A stretch of DNA of 64,000 nucleotides from NCBI GenBank assembly GCA_963978545.1, contig OZ021721.1, positions 103,683,866 to 103,747,865 on the forward strand, in the 5' to 3' direction. Positions 23,151-36,019 of the stretch are shown here, piece after piece. Source of the stretch: Linyphia triangularis (Eukaryota > Arthropoda > Arachnida > Araneae > Linyphiidae). The first letter of the stretch is position 1, and each line of letters begins with the position of its first letter. Under the pieces are notes generated by a model that saw nothing but the letters and a program-made list of their open reading frames with translations, ran no database searches and had not been told where the DNA came from. The translations under genes and the position numbers were made by a program.

Positions 23151-23175
23151 AGCTAGTTTATAAAATCTTTTTAAA

Positions 23176-23365
<190 letters not shown>

Positions 23366-23394
23366 GCTTATTTATTTTTCTTTTAAAATTTGTT

Positions 23395-23600
23395 AATAAT
23401 CTTTTATTACTGAAGTTATACCTGGTTTAAAATTCATAGATCTCAAAGAAATGCTTTGGCAGATAAGGAGGGAAAAGGAAAATATTAGGTCGATTGGAAA
23501 GTGGCAGGCTAACGATTCCTCTTAATTATCATGCAACCATTTGAAGAAAGACGAAGACCAAATATACTTGCTATTGAAATTGCCCATTATAGACTTTTAT
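23395..23600. repeat. dispersed repeat R3, copy 1
   Basis: Shares 'gttatacctggt', 'aaaattcata' and a following 'aaagaaatgctt' block with 43705-43880, and more weakly with 47500-47680. All three lie downstream of microsatellite or homopolymer tracts. The family is not recognised. Confidence 0.55.
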
Positions 23601-24150
23601 TCAAAATTTTAGTTTTAGGAGTGATTTAGTTTCCTCCTAATTTTCATAGTAGCTTTTACAAATGTAGACTTTCACAAATAAAAAAACTAGTTTACCACTT
23701 AATATTACAGACAATGCTGACTCCCTGTCAAATTGAAACCTTGTATTTTAAAGTATAAACTTTACTTTTATTTTTAAAACATTTTTTTTATATTTTAGGG
23801 TGGTAAATTTTAATATCTAAAAATATTTCACTGTTTTCAAAGAATAAAATTAATTTTTAGCTTTTTCATAAGAATTTTAACTTTACTACTTGTGACCATC
23901 TCTTACTTATTTTATTTGCATTTCTGAAACTACAGTTCTCAACGTCTACAAATGCATCGATAAAAAGCCAGCCATGTTTTCATGATTACATCAAACAATT
24001 CAATTTTTGCTTTTTTATTATTTCTGAAAGAAAATAAAATAAAATTTTGAAATATTTCTTTGAAACATTGTACTGGGAAGACTGTTGAATCTGGAAAGTA
24101 CCTCAAAATTTTGGGGTGCTCCTAATTTAAATTTTTCTCCAAACTACTCA
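23600..24150. other. AT-rich stretch, no gene seen
   Basis: Holds the 23655-23715 partner of 21612-21690 and otherwise nothing I can assign. Confidence 0.45.
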
Positions 24151-25025
24151 CTTCAGATAGTAACAGATTTTCTATAATCTGCAACAGATTTTTAGATGTC
24201 AATAAAAACTCTCATTTATATTTTGAAACAAATTTCTTTTTCAAATGATAAACTTAGTGAACTCAGTTCTATGTGATACCTAAGAGTTTTAAAGCGCAGT
24301 AATTATTCATTCAGTGTGTGAAGACTTATTCATTTTCATATTAAACTCTAGTGGTGATGTATTTAATTCCTCTTCAGATAGTAACAGATTTTCTTTTAAC
24401 TGCAACAGGTTTTGAGGTGTCAATAAAAACTCTCATTTATATTTTGAAACAAATTTCTTTTCCAAATGATAAACTTAGTGAACTCAGTTTTATGTGATAT
24501 TAATTGATTAATTGTTAATTGTTTAATGTGATTTAAGGCGCAATAATTATTCATTCAGTGGTAACTTATTCATTTTTAAATCAAACTCTAGTGGTGATGT
24601 GTATTTAATTCCTCTCTTTGAGTATCGTGATGAAACAGGTAAGAAAATCTTCATGAAAAATTTGAAATAAAACTAGATTTCTAAAAAAAGTCATAGTATA
24701 GATTGTTCGTAATGAAGATTTTTAAAAGATTATAATGAGTTAGTATCTACATATAAATGCATATTCTGTTGTAAAAAGGCTCTGTTGTAAATTATGCATT
24801 CAGTGGTGACTTATTCATTTTTAAATCAAACTCTAGTGGTGATGTGTAGTTAGTTCCTCTCTTTGAGTATCGTGATGAAACAGGTAGGAAAATCCTCATG
24901 ACAAATTTAAAATAAAACTAGATTTCCAAAAAAGTCATAATGTAGATTGTTCATAATGAAGATTTTTAAAAGATTATAATGAGTTAGTATCTATATATAA
25001 AAGCATACTCTGTTGTAAAAAGGAA
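24151..25025. repeat. overlapping local tandem duplications (221 and 245 bp)
   Basis: 'cttcagatagtaacagattt' occurs at 24151 and 24372 (period 221), and 'agtatcgtgatgaaacagg' at 24621 and 24866 (period 245). The two duplications share the middle segment, so they happened successively. The second pair is more similar and so probably younger. Non-coding. Confidence 0.88.
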
Positions 25026-25029
25026 GAAT

Positions 25030-25645
25030 CTCCACTTGGTAGAAATTTTAAGATTTTTTTAAACGATTGAATATGCTTAGTTATGAACTGACTCGAGCTA
25101 AGACAAGACAGCTTCATGTATTTGTAAAGTTCTTATGAAGGACAAATGCAAATTTACCCACTACTTGCCTTTTAGGTAAGACAAATACGGTTTTATTCAC
25201 TGATTTTTTATTTAACACAATGCGTTCTTATACACTACTTGTATGTATTTTTGTATCTTCAAAAATTTATGATTGAGTTGCCGCTTTTAATACTAATATT
25301 TCAATTACCATTTGCGGATGCAACTTTTCTTTTTAGGGATTTTGATTGGGTTTACTTCACAAGCCAACTCAATCAAAATGTCAGTAATGCAAAAACAAAC
25401 GTTCCTGATCCTCAACAGAAACATGTTTTTGCAGTTTTTTCCCTAGGATTACTTTAAAAGTCAAATGATCGATTTAAAGATTCAAATTATATGACTATAG
25501 CATTTCAGAAAATCGCTGGCAAAATATGGGCTTGTAAAAGTTTAGTTCAATGCCACCATTTGTGACTACTTTTGCAAACCAACTACAGAGCTACTGTTTA
25601 GAGGCTTTGCTTAGCGTTATTAGACAATGCTAATACATAATATAG
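25030..25645. other. unassigned stretch with one short open frame
   Basis: A 72-codon frame at 25239-25457 begins MYVFLYLQKFMIELPL and is hydrophobic at its start, then reads FRDFDWVYFTSQLNQNVSNA. It has no partner or family I know; a chance frame is more likely than a secreted peptide gene. Confidence 0.35.
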
Positions 25646-25653
25646 GAAATTAA

Positions 25654-25994
25654 AGGCTGGTTTACACGTTACCAGTGGCTAGTATCCCAGCTAATAAGTT
25701 GCTTCGAAGACCACTCACGTATTGATTGGAAGTCAGCTACCTGTTTACAAAGTGGCTTGATTGGAACTATCTAGGTATTGATCGAACATTACCCCATCAG
25801 TCGGTGTCCACAAAATGGAAGTTGACGGCCCCAATAATTTTAAAATGTTCTACTGGAGCTGGAAGTTATTGGTGCATAAATAAAAAACTGGATTCTTTAG
25901 TGACTGGCATGTAGGGTTTACAAGTCGCTAGTCGCTAGCATCTAATGACTGGTGACCTCAACTGGAACGTCAACTGGTAATGTGTAAATCAGCC
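25654..25994. mobile_element. MITE, TTAA-target type (family C)
   Basis: A 341-bp element flanked by TTAA (25650-25653 and 25995-25998). The left TIR is AGGCTGGTTTACACGTTACC and the reverse-complemented right TIR is AGGCTGATTTACACATTACC. Subterminal copies of 'gtcgctagtcgctagcat' precede the right end. The right TTAA is shared with the next element, which abuts it. The open frame at 25726-25914 is incidental. Confidence 0.85.
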
Positions 25995-25998
25995 TTAA

Positions 25999-26778
<780 letters not shown>

Positions 26779-27122
26779 GCTAGTCGCTAGCATCTAATGA
26801 CTGGTGACCTCAACTGGAACGTCAACTGGTAATGTGAAAATCAGCCTTAGGGGAGACCCGTATCCCAAATATTGAAGAAAAAATATTAAATGGTTTTTAT
26901 TTTATTGCATAAAATTTAGCAAGAATTCATGGATAGAATTCATTTAATTCATGGTATTCAAGAAAACATGGAAAAAATTTCAGAATTTTAGGGAACTGCA
27001 AACATTAAATTTTTTTACTTTTACACACCTACCTACTGCGAAGTTTAAAGCAAGTTTTTATTTTTAAGATAATTTTCTCCAAATCTAGATTTGTTAATTT
27101 TGACTGTGTTGAAAATGCTAAG

Positions 27123-27180
<58 letters not shown>

Positions 27181-27230
27181 CTTAGCATTTATATATATAT
27201 ATAAAATATATATATATATATAAAACCTTA

Positions 27231-27278
<48 letters not shown>

Positions 27279-27530
27279 CCCCCCTACATTTTTAGAATAC
27301 ACTTTAGCATAATGAATTAGTTTTGAAATTAAAAAAAAATATTAAAAAAATGAAGGAGTATTCTTTTTAAAAAGTGTGTATTTCGGCCAAAAAATAGTAA
27401 AAAAAAAAAATAGTAAATTAAAAAAAAAATCCATTAATAATTATTTAAAATAGATGTTTTACTCATATAAAACATTTGGTACCTCTAAATTCATTAATAA
27501 ATGTTTTAGAGTTTTGATTATGGGTCTCCC
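26779..27530. mobile_element. duplicated block: right end of MITE C plus MITE B copy 3
   Basis: 26779-26846 repeats the last ~70 bp of MITE C ('gctagtcgctagcatctaat' to 'atcagcc'); TTAG then precedes a family-B element at 26851-27530. The element starts GGGAGACCCGTATCCC, ends GGGTCTCCC, and is followed by TTAA (27531-27534). The same order of parts occurs at 25927-26778, so the block was tandemly duplicated. Confidence 0.85.
27110..27277. repeat. (AT)n tracts framed by inverted 'gctaaggtttt'
   Basis: 'tgctaaggttttatatat' (27116-27133) is followed by AT repeats and then 'atataaaaccttagca' at about 27172-27187, and again near 27219-27234. The result is an inverted repeat with AT-rich arms and a duplicated right arm, inside MITE B. 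Confidence 0.85.
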
Positions 27531-27688
27531 TTAAAGGACCATAATCCAAGAAAAAAAATTAAATATAAAATGTACTGCTATTTAAAAAAATATGCTTTTA
27601 TATATCTGCAGCCAAATATATAATATCTGTTCCATAGCCACATGAATGCAAGAATAAGTACATGAATATAAATTTAGCTATTATGACA

Positions 27689-27891
27689 AAAATTTGTATT
27701 GGTTGGTTGTTTTCAGATTATCTGGCGCCGTCAGCAACACGAGGGCTATAATGCGCCGAAACATTCGCCATTTAACAAGCCAGCATACATTTACAAACAC
27801 CCATACCTTACACGGGACTCGAACCCGCAATTTCGTGGTCTAGAGGCTGGCACGCTAACCACTATACCGTTTGGTCGGCAAAATGTGTATT
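27689..27891 (-). mobile_element. tRNA-derived SINE (family 1), full-length copy, minus strand
   Basis: The body 27701-27879 is the reverse complement of the 14141-14318 SINE, with the tail 'gattatctggcgccgtcagc' on the left and the tRNA-like head, including the B-box complement 'ggactcgaaccc', on the right. Flanks AAAATTTGTATT and AAAATGTGTATT form a 12-bp TSD with one mismatch. The open frame across it (27699-27899) is incidental. Confidence 0.92.
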
Positions 27892-27899
27892 GGAAATGA

Positions 27900-28300
27900 A
27901 ATTAAAAAAAATAGTACGGTTTTTTTTCAATCGGTATTTTAAAATAATATGTTCTTTTAATTAAAATATAAGTGAGTACAAAAAATGCGTACACTCTGTA
28001 TAGAAATTTAGTTTCGCTTAAGGTTAGTATTAAGATTAATTTTGCTTTTAAAAATAAATGCTTATCGTAAAATTGTTTTTTATCGAAAAATTCTGTGAGT
28101 TCCTGATATATTTCATAGTCTAAAGTATGCCTCGTATCTTTCAAGTTTCAAAAACTTTACGAAAAAATCGTTGTAATTGGAATTTATGAAAGCTCTCTTC
28201 CCTTTTAATGATTGTCTGGATACTGGGATTATTTCATCTGATCCAAGTACAAGTAAATTTTATTGATAGGTAAATAAGTATGGTAATTAGTTAAGGCTCC
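27900..28300. other. AT-rich stretch, no gene seen
   Basis: An 80-codon minus-strand frame (27902-28144) has no recognisable features. This is the unique left flank of the satellite array. Confidence 0.5.
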
Positions 28301-28301
28301 T

Positions 28302-31300
28302 CCAGGGATTTGTTAATTTTTGGGGTTTGGTACCTCATTATAGCAAACTGTTACTGCACAAATATTATTGTAACTTGTATCCATCTTAACTTGTACCTAT
28401 TTTTACTAGTACCTATTTTAACTATTAAAAATCAGCATATATTCTTATGTTGTGGATAAAATAGGAAAGATCTTCAGTTAACTATGGACTCCGAACTCCA
28501 ACAAACATAGATGCTTTCTTATGATTCGAACTCTTGTACGTTTTACATAAGAGCCTAGAGATGAAATGAATGAAAATTCAGTTAAGAGTCCTGTAGACTG
28601 TAGGGATTTGTTAATTTATGGGGTTTTGGTACCTTATTATAGCAAACTGTTATTGCACAAACATTATTGTAATTTTTATCCATTGTAACTTGTATCCATC
28701 TTAACTTGTACCTATTTTTAGTAGTACCTATTTTAACTATTAAAAATCAGCATATATTCTTATGTTGTGGATAAAATAGGAAAGATCTTCAGTTAACTAT
28801 GGACTCCCAACTCCAACAAACATAGATGCTTTCTTATCATTCAAACTCGGTACCTTTTACATGAGAGCATAGAGATGAAATGAGTGAAAATTCAGTTAAG
28901 AGTCATGTAGACTGTAGGGATTTGTTAATTTTTGGGGTTTGGTACCTCATTATAGCAAACTGTTACTGCACAAATATTATTGTAACTTGTATCCATCTTA
29001 ACTTGTACCTATTTTTACTAGTACCTATTTTAACTATTAAAAATCAGCATATATTCTTATGTTGTGGATAAAATAGGGAAGATCTTCAGTTAACTATGGA
29101 CTCCGAACTCCAACAAACATAGATGCTTTCTTATGATTCGAACTCTTGTACGTTTTACATAAGAGCCTAGAGATGAAATGAGTGAAAATTCAGTTAAGAG
29201 TCCTGTAGACTGTAGGGATTTGTTAATTTATGGGGTTTTGGTACCTTACTATAGCAAACTGTTATTGCACAAACATTATTGTAATTTGTATCCATTGTAA
29301 CTTGTATCCATCTTAACTTGTACCTATTTTTAGTAGTACCTATTTTAACTATTAAAAATCAGCATATATTCTTATGTTGTGGATAAAATAGGGAAGATCT
29401 TCAGTTAACTATGAACTCCGAACTCCAACAAACATAGATGCTTTCTTATCATTCAAACTCGGGACCTTTCACATGAGAGCATAGAGATGAAATGAGTGAA
29501 AATTCAGTTAAGAGTCATGTAGACTGTAGGGATTTGTTAAATTTTTGGGGTTTGGTACCTCATTATAGCAAACTGTTACTGCACAAATATTATTGTAACA
29601 TGTATCCATCTTAACTTGTACCTATTTTTACTAGTACCTATTTTAACTATTAAAAATCAGCATATATTCTTATGTTGTGGATAAAATAGGGAAGATCTTC
29701 AGTTAACTATGGACTCCGAACTCCAACAAACATATATGCTTTCTTATGATTCGAACTCTTGTACGTTTTACATAAGAGCCTAGAGATGAAATGAGTGAAA
29801 ATTCAGTTAAGAGTCCTGTAGACTGTAGGGATTTGTTAATTTATGGGGTTTTGGTACCTTACTATAGCAAACTGTTATTGCACAAACATTATTGTAATTT
29901 GTATCCATTGTAACTTGTATCCATCTTAACTTGTACCTATTTTTAGTAGTACCTATTTTAACTATTAAAAATCAGCATATATTCTTATGTTGTGGATAAA
30001 ATAGGAAAGATCTTCAGTTAACTATGGACTCCCAACTCCAACAAACATAGATGCTTTCTTATCATTCAAACTCGGGACCTTTCACATGAGAGCATAGAGA
30101 TGAAATGAGTGAAAATTCAGTTAAGAGTCATGTAGACTGTAGGGATTTGTTAATTTATGGGGTTTTGGTACCTTACTATAGCAAACTGTTATTGCACAAA
30201 CATTATTGTAATTTGTATCCATTGTAACTTGTATCCATCTTAACTTGTACCTATTTTTAGTAGTACCTATTTTAACTATTAAAAATCAGCATATATTCTT
30301 ATGTTGTGGATAAAATAGGAAAGATCTTCAGTTAACTATGGACTCCCAACTCCAACAAACATAGATGCTTTCTTATCATTCAAACTCGGTACCTTTTACA
30401 TGAGAGCATAGAGATGAAATGAGTGAAAATTCAGTTAAGAGTCATGTAGACTGTAGGGATTTGTTAATTTTTGGGGTTTGGTACCTCATTATAGCAAACT
30501 GTTACTGCACAAATATTATTGTAACTTGTATCCATCTTAACTTGTACCTATTTTTACTAGTACCTATTTTAACTATTAAAAATCAGCATATATTCTTATG
30601 TTGTGGATAAAATAGGAAAGATCTTCAGTTAACTATGGACTCCGAACTCCAACAAACATAGATGCTTTCTTATGATTCGAACTCTTGTACGTTTTACATA
30701 AGAGCCTAGAGATGAAATGAATGAAAATTCAGTTAAGAGTCCTGTAGACTGTAGGGATTTGTTAATTTATGGGGTTTTGGTACCTTATTATAGCAAACTG
30801 TTATTGCACAAACATTATTGTAATTTTTATCCATTGTAACTTGTATCCATCTTAACTTGTACCTATTTTTAGTAGTACCTATTTTAACTATTAAAAATCA
30901 GCATATATTCTTATGTTGTGGATAAAATAGGAAAGATCTTCAGTTAACTATGGACTCCCAACTCCAACAAACATAGATGCTTTCTTATCATTCAAACTCG
31001 GTACCTTTTACATGAGAGCATAGAGATGAAATGAGTGAAAATTCAGTTAAGAGTCATGTAGACTGTAGGGATTTGTTAATTTTTGGGGTTTGGTACCTCA
31101 TTATAGCAAACTGTTACTGCACAAATATTATTGTAACTTGTATCCATCTTAACTTGTACCTATTTTTACTAGTACCTATTTTAACTATTAAAAATCAGCA
31201 TATATTCTTATGTTGTGGATAAAATAGGGAAGATCTTCAGTTAACTATGGACTCCGAACTCCAACAAACATAGATGCTTTCTTATGATTCGAACTCTTGT

Positions 31301-34297
31301 ACGTTTTACATAAGAGCCTAGAGATGAAATGAGTGAAAATTCAGTTAAGAGTCCTGTAGACTGTAGGGATTTGTTAATTTATGGGGTTTTGGTACCTTAC
31401 TATAGCAAACTGTTATTGCACAAACATTATTGTAATTTGTATCCATTGTAACTTGTATCCATCTTAACTTGTACCTATTTTTAGTAGTACCTATTTTAAC
31501 TATTAAAAATCAGCATATATTCTTATGTTGTGGATAAAATAGGGAAGATCTTCAGTTAACTATGAACTCCGAACTCCAACAAACATAGATGCTTTCTTAT
31601 CATTCAAACTCGGGACCTTTCACATGAGAGCATAGAGATGAAATGAGTGAAAATTCAGTTAAGAGTCATGTAGACTGTAGGGATTTGTTAAATTTTTGGG
31701 GTTTGGTACCTCATTATAGCAAACTGTTACTGCACAAATATTATTGTAACATGTATCCATCTTAACTTGTACCTATTTTTACTAGTACCTATTTTAACTA
31801 TTAAAAATCAGCATATATTCTTATGTTGTGGATAAAATAGGGAAGATCTTCAGTTAACTATGGACTCCGAACTCCAACAAACATATATGCTTTCTTATGA
31901 TTCGAACTCTTGTACGTTTTACATAAGAGCCTAGAGATGAAATGAGTGAAAATTCAGTTAAGAGTCCTGTAGACTGTAGGGATTTGTTAATTTATGGGGT
32001 TTTGGTACCTTACTATAGCAAACTGTTATTGCACAAACATTATTGTAATTTGTATCCATTGTAACTTGTATCCATCTTAACTTGTACCTATTTTTAGTAG
32101 TACCTATTTTAACTATTAAAAATCAGCATATATTCTTATGTTGTGGATAAAATAGGAAAGATCTTCAGTTAACTATGGACTCCCAACTCCAACAAACATA
32201 GATGCTTTCTTATCATTCAAACTCGGGACCTTTCACATGAGAGCATAGAGATGAAATGAGTGAAAATTCAGTTAAGAGTCATGTAGACTGTAGGGATTTG
32301 TTAATTTATGGGGTTTTGGTACCTTACTATAGCAAACTGTTATTGCACAAACATTATTGTAATTTGTATCCATTGTAACTTGTATCCATCTTAACTTGTA
32401 CCTATTTTTAGTAGTACCTATTTTAACTATTAAAAATCAGCATATATTCTTATGTTGTGGATAAAATAGGAAAGATCTTCAGTTAACTATGGACTCCCAA
32501 CTCCAACAAACATAGATGCTTTCTTATCATTCAAACTCGGTACCTTTTACATGAGAGCATAGAGATGAAATGAGTGAAAATTCAGTTAAGAGTCATGTAG
32601 ACTGTAGGGATTTGTTAATTTTTGGGGTTTGGTACCTCATTATAGCAAACTGTTACTGCACAAATATTATTGTAACTTGTATCCATCTTAACTTGTACCT
32701 ATTTTTACTAGTACCTATTTTAACTATTAAAAATCAGCATATATTCTTATGTTGTGGATAAAATAGGGAAGATCTTCAGTTAATTATGGACTCCGAACTC
32801 CAACAAACATAGATGCTTTCTTATGATTCGAACTCTTGTACGTTTTACATAAGAGCCTAGAGATGAAATGAGTGAAAATTCAGTTAAGAGTCCTGTAGAC
32901 TGTAGGGATTTGTTAATTTATGGGGTTTTGGTACCTTATTATAGCAAACTGTTATTGCACAAACATTATTGTAATTTGTATCCATTGTAACTTGTATCCA
33001 TCTTAACTTGTACCTATTTTTAGTAGTACCTATTTTAACTATTAAAAATCAGCATATATTCTTATGTTGTGGATAAAATAGGGAAGATCTTCAGTTAACT
33101 ATGAACTCCGAACTCCAACAAACATAGATGCTTTCTTATCATTCAAACTCGGGACCTTTTACATGAGAGCATAGAGATGAAATGAGTGAACATTCAGTTA
33201 AGAGTCATGTAGACTGTAGGGATTTGTTAATTTTTGGGGTTTTGGTCAGTGGTAGAAGTGGGAAAATAAAAGTGGGGGGATGCCCAGAAGTTGGTGACAA
33301 GTGCATCCCCCCACCTCTCCCAACGATAGATGTTATAATTTCGCATTTTATAATAAAAATATTAACTAATAAGGAGTACATACTTATTCTTCCTAACACT
33401 ACCATTAAACAAGGATCCAAACTCAGCATAGAACAACTATATTATTTTAATAAATATTATGCGACTTAGTTTTTTTTTACTTGGAAGTAAGAGATAAAGT
33501 GAAGTAATATTTCCATATTATATACTTCTTTTATTTTAGATTTTATGAGTTCATTTGAATTTAAATAGTCCTTCTAAATGTGCATACTTTCATGAAATTG
33601 AATTAATAGAGAACTCTAGAATGTTTTTTTTTAAAAAAACAATAGTTTGTCTATATGAAACAAGAATAGACATTTTACTTTAAAATAAGTTCCTCTAATG
33701 TTAAAAGTTGACACAGTTCTTGTAAATAAAAATACTTATATCTTTATACAAAGTAGTATAGTACATTTTTATAATAGTATGATGTATACACACCATAAAT
33801 AGCTTTAAAGTTTTCGAATGTAAAAAAAGGTCACCTTTCCTCAGTGTCACTACAATCAAAGGTTAATGTTATTTTTCTTTAGTTGTTTTTTGAAGGATTG
33901 AGTGTTTTTAAAAGTGGGGAGATGGATTTCAGTGTTTTTAGAAATGGGGGAACGCATGGGTATTTTCTTGAAAAGTGGGGGGACGCGTCACCCCGGGTCT
34001 ACCCACACTTCTAGCACTGGTTTTGGTACCTTATTATAGCAAACTGTTATTGCACAAACATTATTCTAATTTGTATCCATTGTAACTTGTATCCATCTTA
34101 AATTGTACCTATCTTTACTATTACCTATTTTAACTATTAAAAATCAGCATATATTCTTATGTTGTGGATAAAATAGGGAAGATCTTCAGTTAACTATGGA
34201 CTCCGAACTCCAACAAACATAGATGCTTTCTTATGATTCGAACTCGGTACCTTTTACATGAGAGCATAGAGACGAAATAAGTGAAAGTTCAGTTGGG
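28302..34297. repeat. ~306-bp satellite with 7-monomer, 2151-bp higher-order repeat
   Basis: Monomers can be indexed by 'gggatttgtta' at 28305, 28603, 28917, 29215, 29529, 29828, 30142, 30456, 30754, 31068, 31366, 31680, 31979, 32293, 32607, 32905 and 33219. Spacings are 298, 314, 298, 314, 299, 314, 314 and then the same series again. Two monomer types (298 and 314 bp) alternate, with one B-B neighbour, giving a 2151-bp unit present about 2.2 times. Private variants such as 'gtaacatgtatcc' (29594, 31745) and 'catatatgctttc' (29731, 31882) recur exactly 2151 bp apart. The repeated identical 63-codon frames are products of the repeat. The array is interrupted at 33247-34019 by a transposon. 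Confidence 0.95.
33239..34027. mobile_element. hAT-like element inserted in the satellite
   Basis: The body is 33247-34019 (773 bp), flanked by a perfect 8-bp TSD 'gttttggt' (33239-33246 and 34020-34027); removing it and one TSD restores a normal monomer. The left end is CAGTGGTAGAAGTG and the reverse-complemented right end is CAGTGCTAGAAGTG. G-rich subterminal motifs of the type 'agtggggggatgc' and 'agtggggggacgc' lie near both ends. The 95-codon frame across the left junction is part satellite, part transposon and not a gene. No transposase. Confidence 0.93.
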
Positions 34298-34299
34298 TT

Positions 34300-34660
34300 T
34301 GTTTCAGATGGAAGAATTTGCCAAGGAAATTTCCATTTTAAATTGTTTTAACCGAATGTTTTATACAGCATTTTGAAGTTGTTAAAAAAATCATGTCTTT
34401 ATGAAAGCAAATGTAACATAACTTTCTGAAGTAATAAAGTACAATCACAGTTAAATGAATACCTTATTACACAATTTAATTACCTTTAGTAAGGTAACTA
34501 AACCCTTTGATTCCGAAAAATAACAATTAGATTATCCAATTCCGTTTTCTTTGTGGGAGAACATGCGCAAGGTTAAAAAACTTTGATTTTGGACTAAATC
34601 CGTATCTTTCTTTTTCTTTGAAATTCTTTCTTTTTCAGCTACCTTACTAGAACCCAAAAG
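34300..34660. other. unassigned flank of the satellite
   Basis: AT-rich, no coding frame. It ends in a strong polypyrimidine tract, 'ttctttctttttcag' (34624-34638), that resembles a 3' splice site. Confidence 0.45.
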
Positions 34661-34668
34661 TAATTATA

Positions 34669-34779
34669 ATGAATAGACCCGATTGGCCAGTAGACCGTGG
34701 ACCATGGAATCCCTTACAACCAATCAATCCACCACGTGGTTTGACCCTCCCACCATCTTTTCCTCCCGATAACCTTTAG
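34669..34779 (+). CDS. possible proline-rich 36-residue small ORF
   Basis: ATG at 34669 opens a frame ending TAG at 34777-34779. The peptide starts MNRPDWPVDRGPWNPLQP and ends PPSFPPDNL; 11 of 36 residues are proline. It follows a polypyrimidine-AG acceptor-like site by 30 bp and is clearly less AT-rich than the flanks. There is no signal peptide or known family. It may be a translated small ORF, an exon fragment, or chance. Confidence 0.25.
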   Translation: MNRPDWPVDRGPWNPLQPINPPRGLTLPPSFPPDNL

Positions 34780-35061
34780 CATCTAAGATGGGAAGAAAAA
34801 ATACAACTAGATCAGATAAACAATATCCGATTTTCATCAACTGACTTCTCAAATGAAAGACCCATTAAGAAATAATTAAGACAAGATGTTTTGGAATAAA
34901 CACTATATTAGCTGGAAACAGGAAAGCCCTTAGTAATTTTATTTTTGTGACTCTTATGCTAACCGGTTCTTCAGAGACTGTCAAGTTCGAAAAACTTAAT
35001 GCTTAGTAATTCAAGGTTAAAAAGGTAATCTATAAAAACAAAGTTTTTATATAATCCTTTA

Positions 35062-36019
35062 TATGGGCGATTCGGAAATTAAAGGGAATTTGAGGAGATT
35101 AAAAAACATAAAAATAAAAAATAGATAACAAAATAGAATTTTTACTCTTAGAATTTTATTTACAAAACTAATTAATACCTCTACTACTTAAAAAAAAAGG
35201 TCAAGGAAAAAGATATTTTTAAAAAAAAACCCACAGTTTTCTAATTTTGCTGGTAACCTCCGTGATTAACACAACCCATGGAGGTCATAAATAAGTAGAA
35301 ATAAGTAGATTGCCTTGCTTAAAACTTAACCTAAAAAACTGAGGATACACTGGCTTTGCTTTTAGAGAAAAAATTGTCTATTTGATAAAAGTTAACGCCA
35401 GAAGTAGGCTTAACACTATAAGGAATAACATTACTGAACATGAAGGTTACATGAATAAAAGAGCTCACCAGATTTTAGAGGATTGGACAGCTGTTTCACA
35501 AACAATATAAAACTATGCACATCCAACAACATCACCTGACAAAATAGTTGAATTGAGCTTCACTTCACCTCTGGTAAGGAAAACTGTATTTCTATCTAGT
35601 AGAATTTTAATCAAATTTAAGATATTCCATGGAGGTTACCTCAGCACCCCAGTGACAAATTTTGTGCTTAAAATAAAGTGATAGAATAAATTAAAACTTA
35701 TATTTCTTTGTGATTCATTAATTATTTATTTAATAAATAAATGTTTAACCTAGATTTTTCCACAAGTATATTATTAATCAGGTTTACTTCTTCAGTTAAC
35801 ACTAAAAAAACACAGGGTTGGGGACATTCCATGGAGGTTACATTTCCTATACTTAAGATTAAAAAAAAATAATAATAAACAAATATGTAAAATAAAGACT
35901 GAAAACATTAAATGTAAACTTTTTCTACTTAATACTAATTTCCTCACTAAAAGGAATAAATATTAAGCCAGTAAAATCACAGGGACTGAAATTTCCCTTT
36001 ATTTTCAGAATCGCCCATA
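35062..36019. mobile_element. TA-flanked DNA transposon derivative, ~960 bp
   Basis: The ends TGGGCGATTCGGAAATTAAA and, reverse-complemented, TGGGCGATTCTGAAAATAAA are flanked by TA. Inside, 'ccatggaggttac' recurs at about 35627 and 35829 with a partial copy near 35277. TA targets suggest Tc1/mariner. No coding frame survives. Confidence 0.83.

Noticed and set aside
28880..32761. Four identical 63-codon ATG frames (28880, 30419, 31031, 32570) as a tandem gene family
   Set aside because: They are the same 192 bp of the satellite monomer read in one frame. Spacing follows the repeat, the other monomer type lacks the frame, and the sequence overlaps a SINE-derived, non-coding part.
28302..34297. 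CRISPR-like array
   Set aside because: Regular repeats, but units are ~306 bp with no unique spacers and the genome is eukaryotic; this is a satellite.
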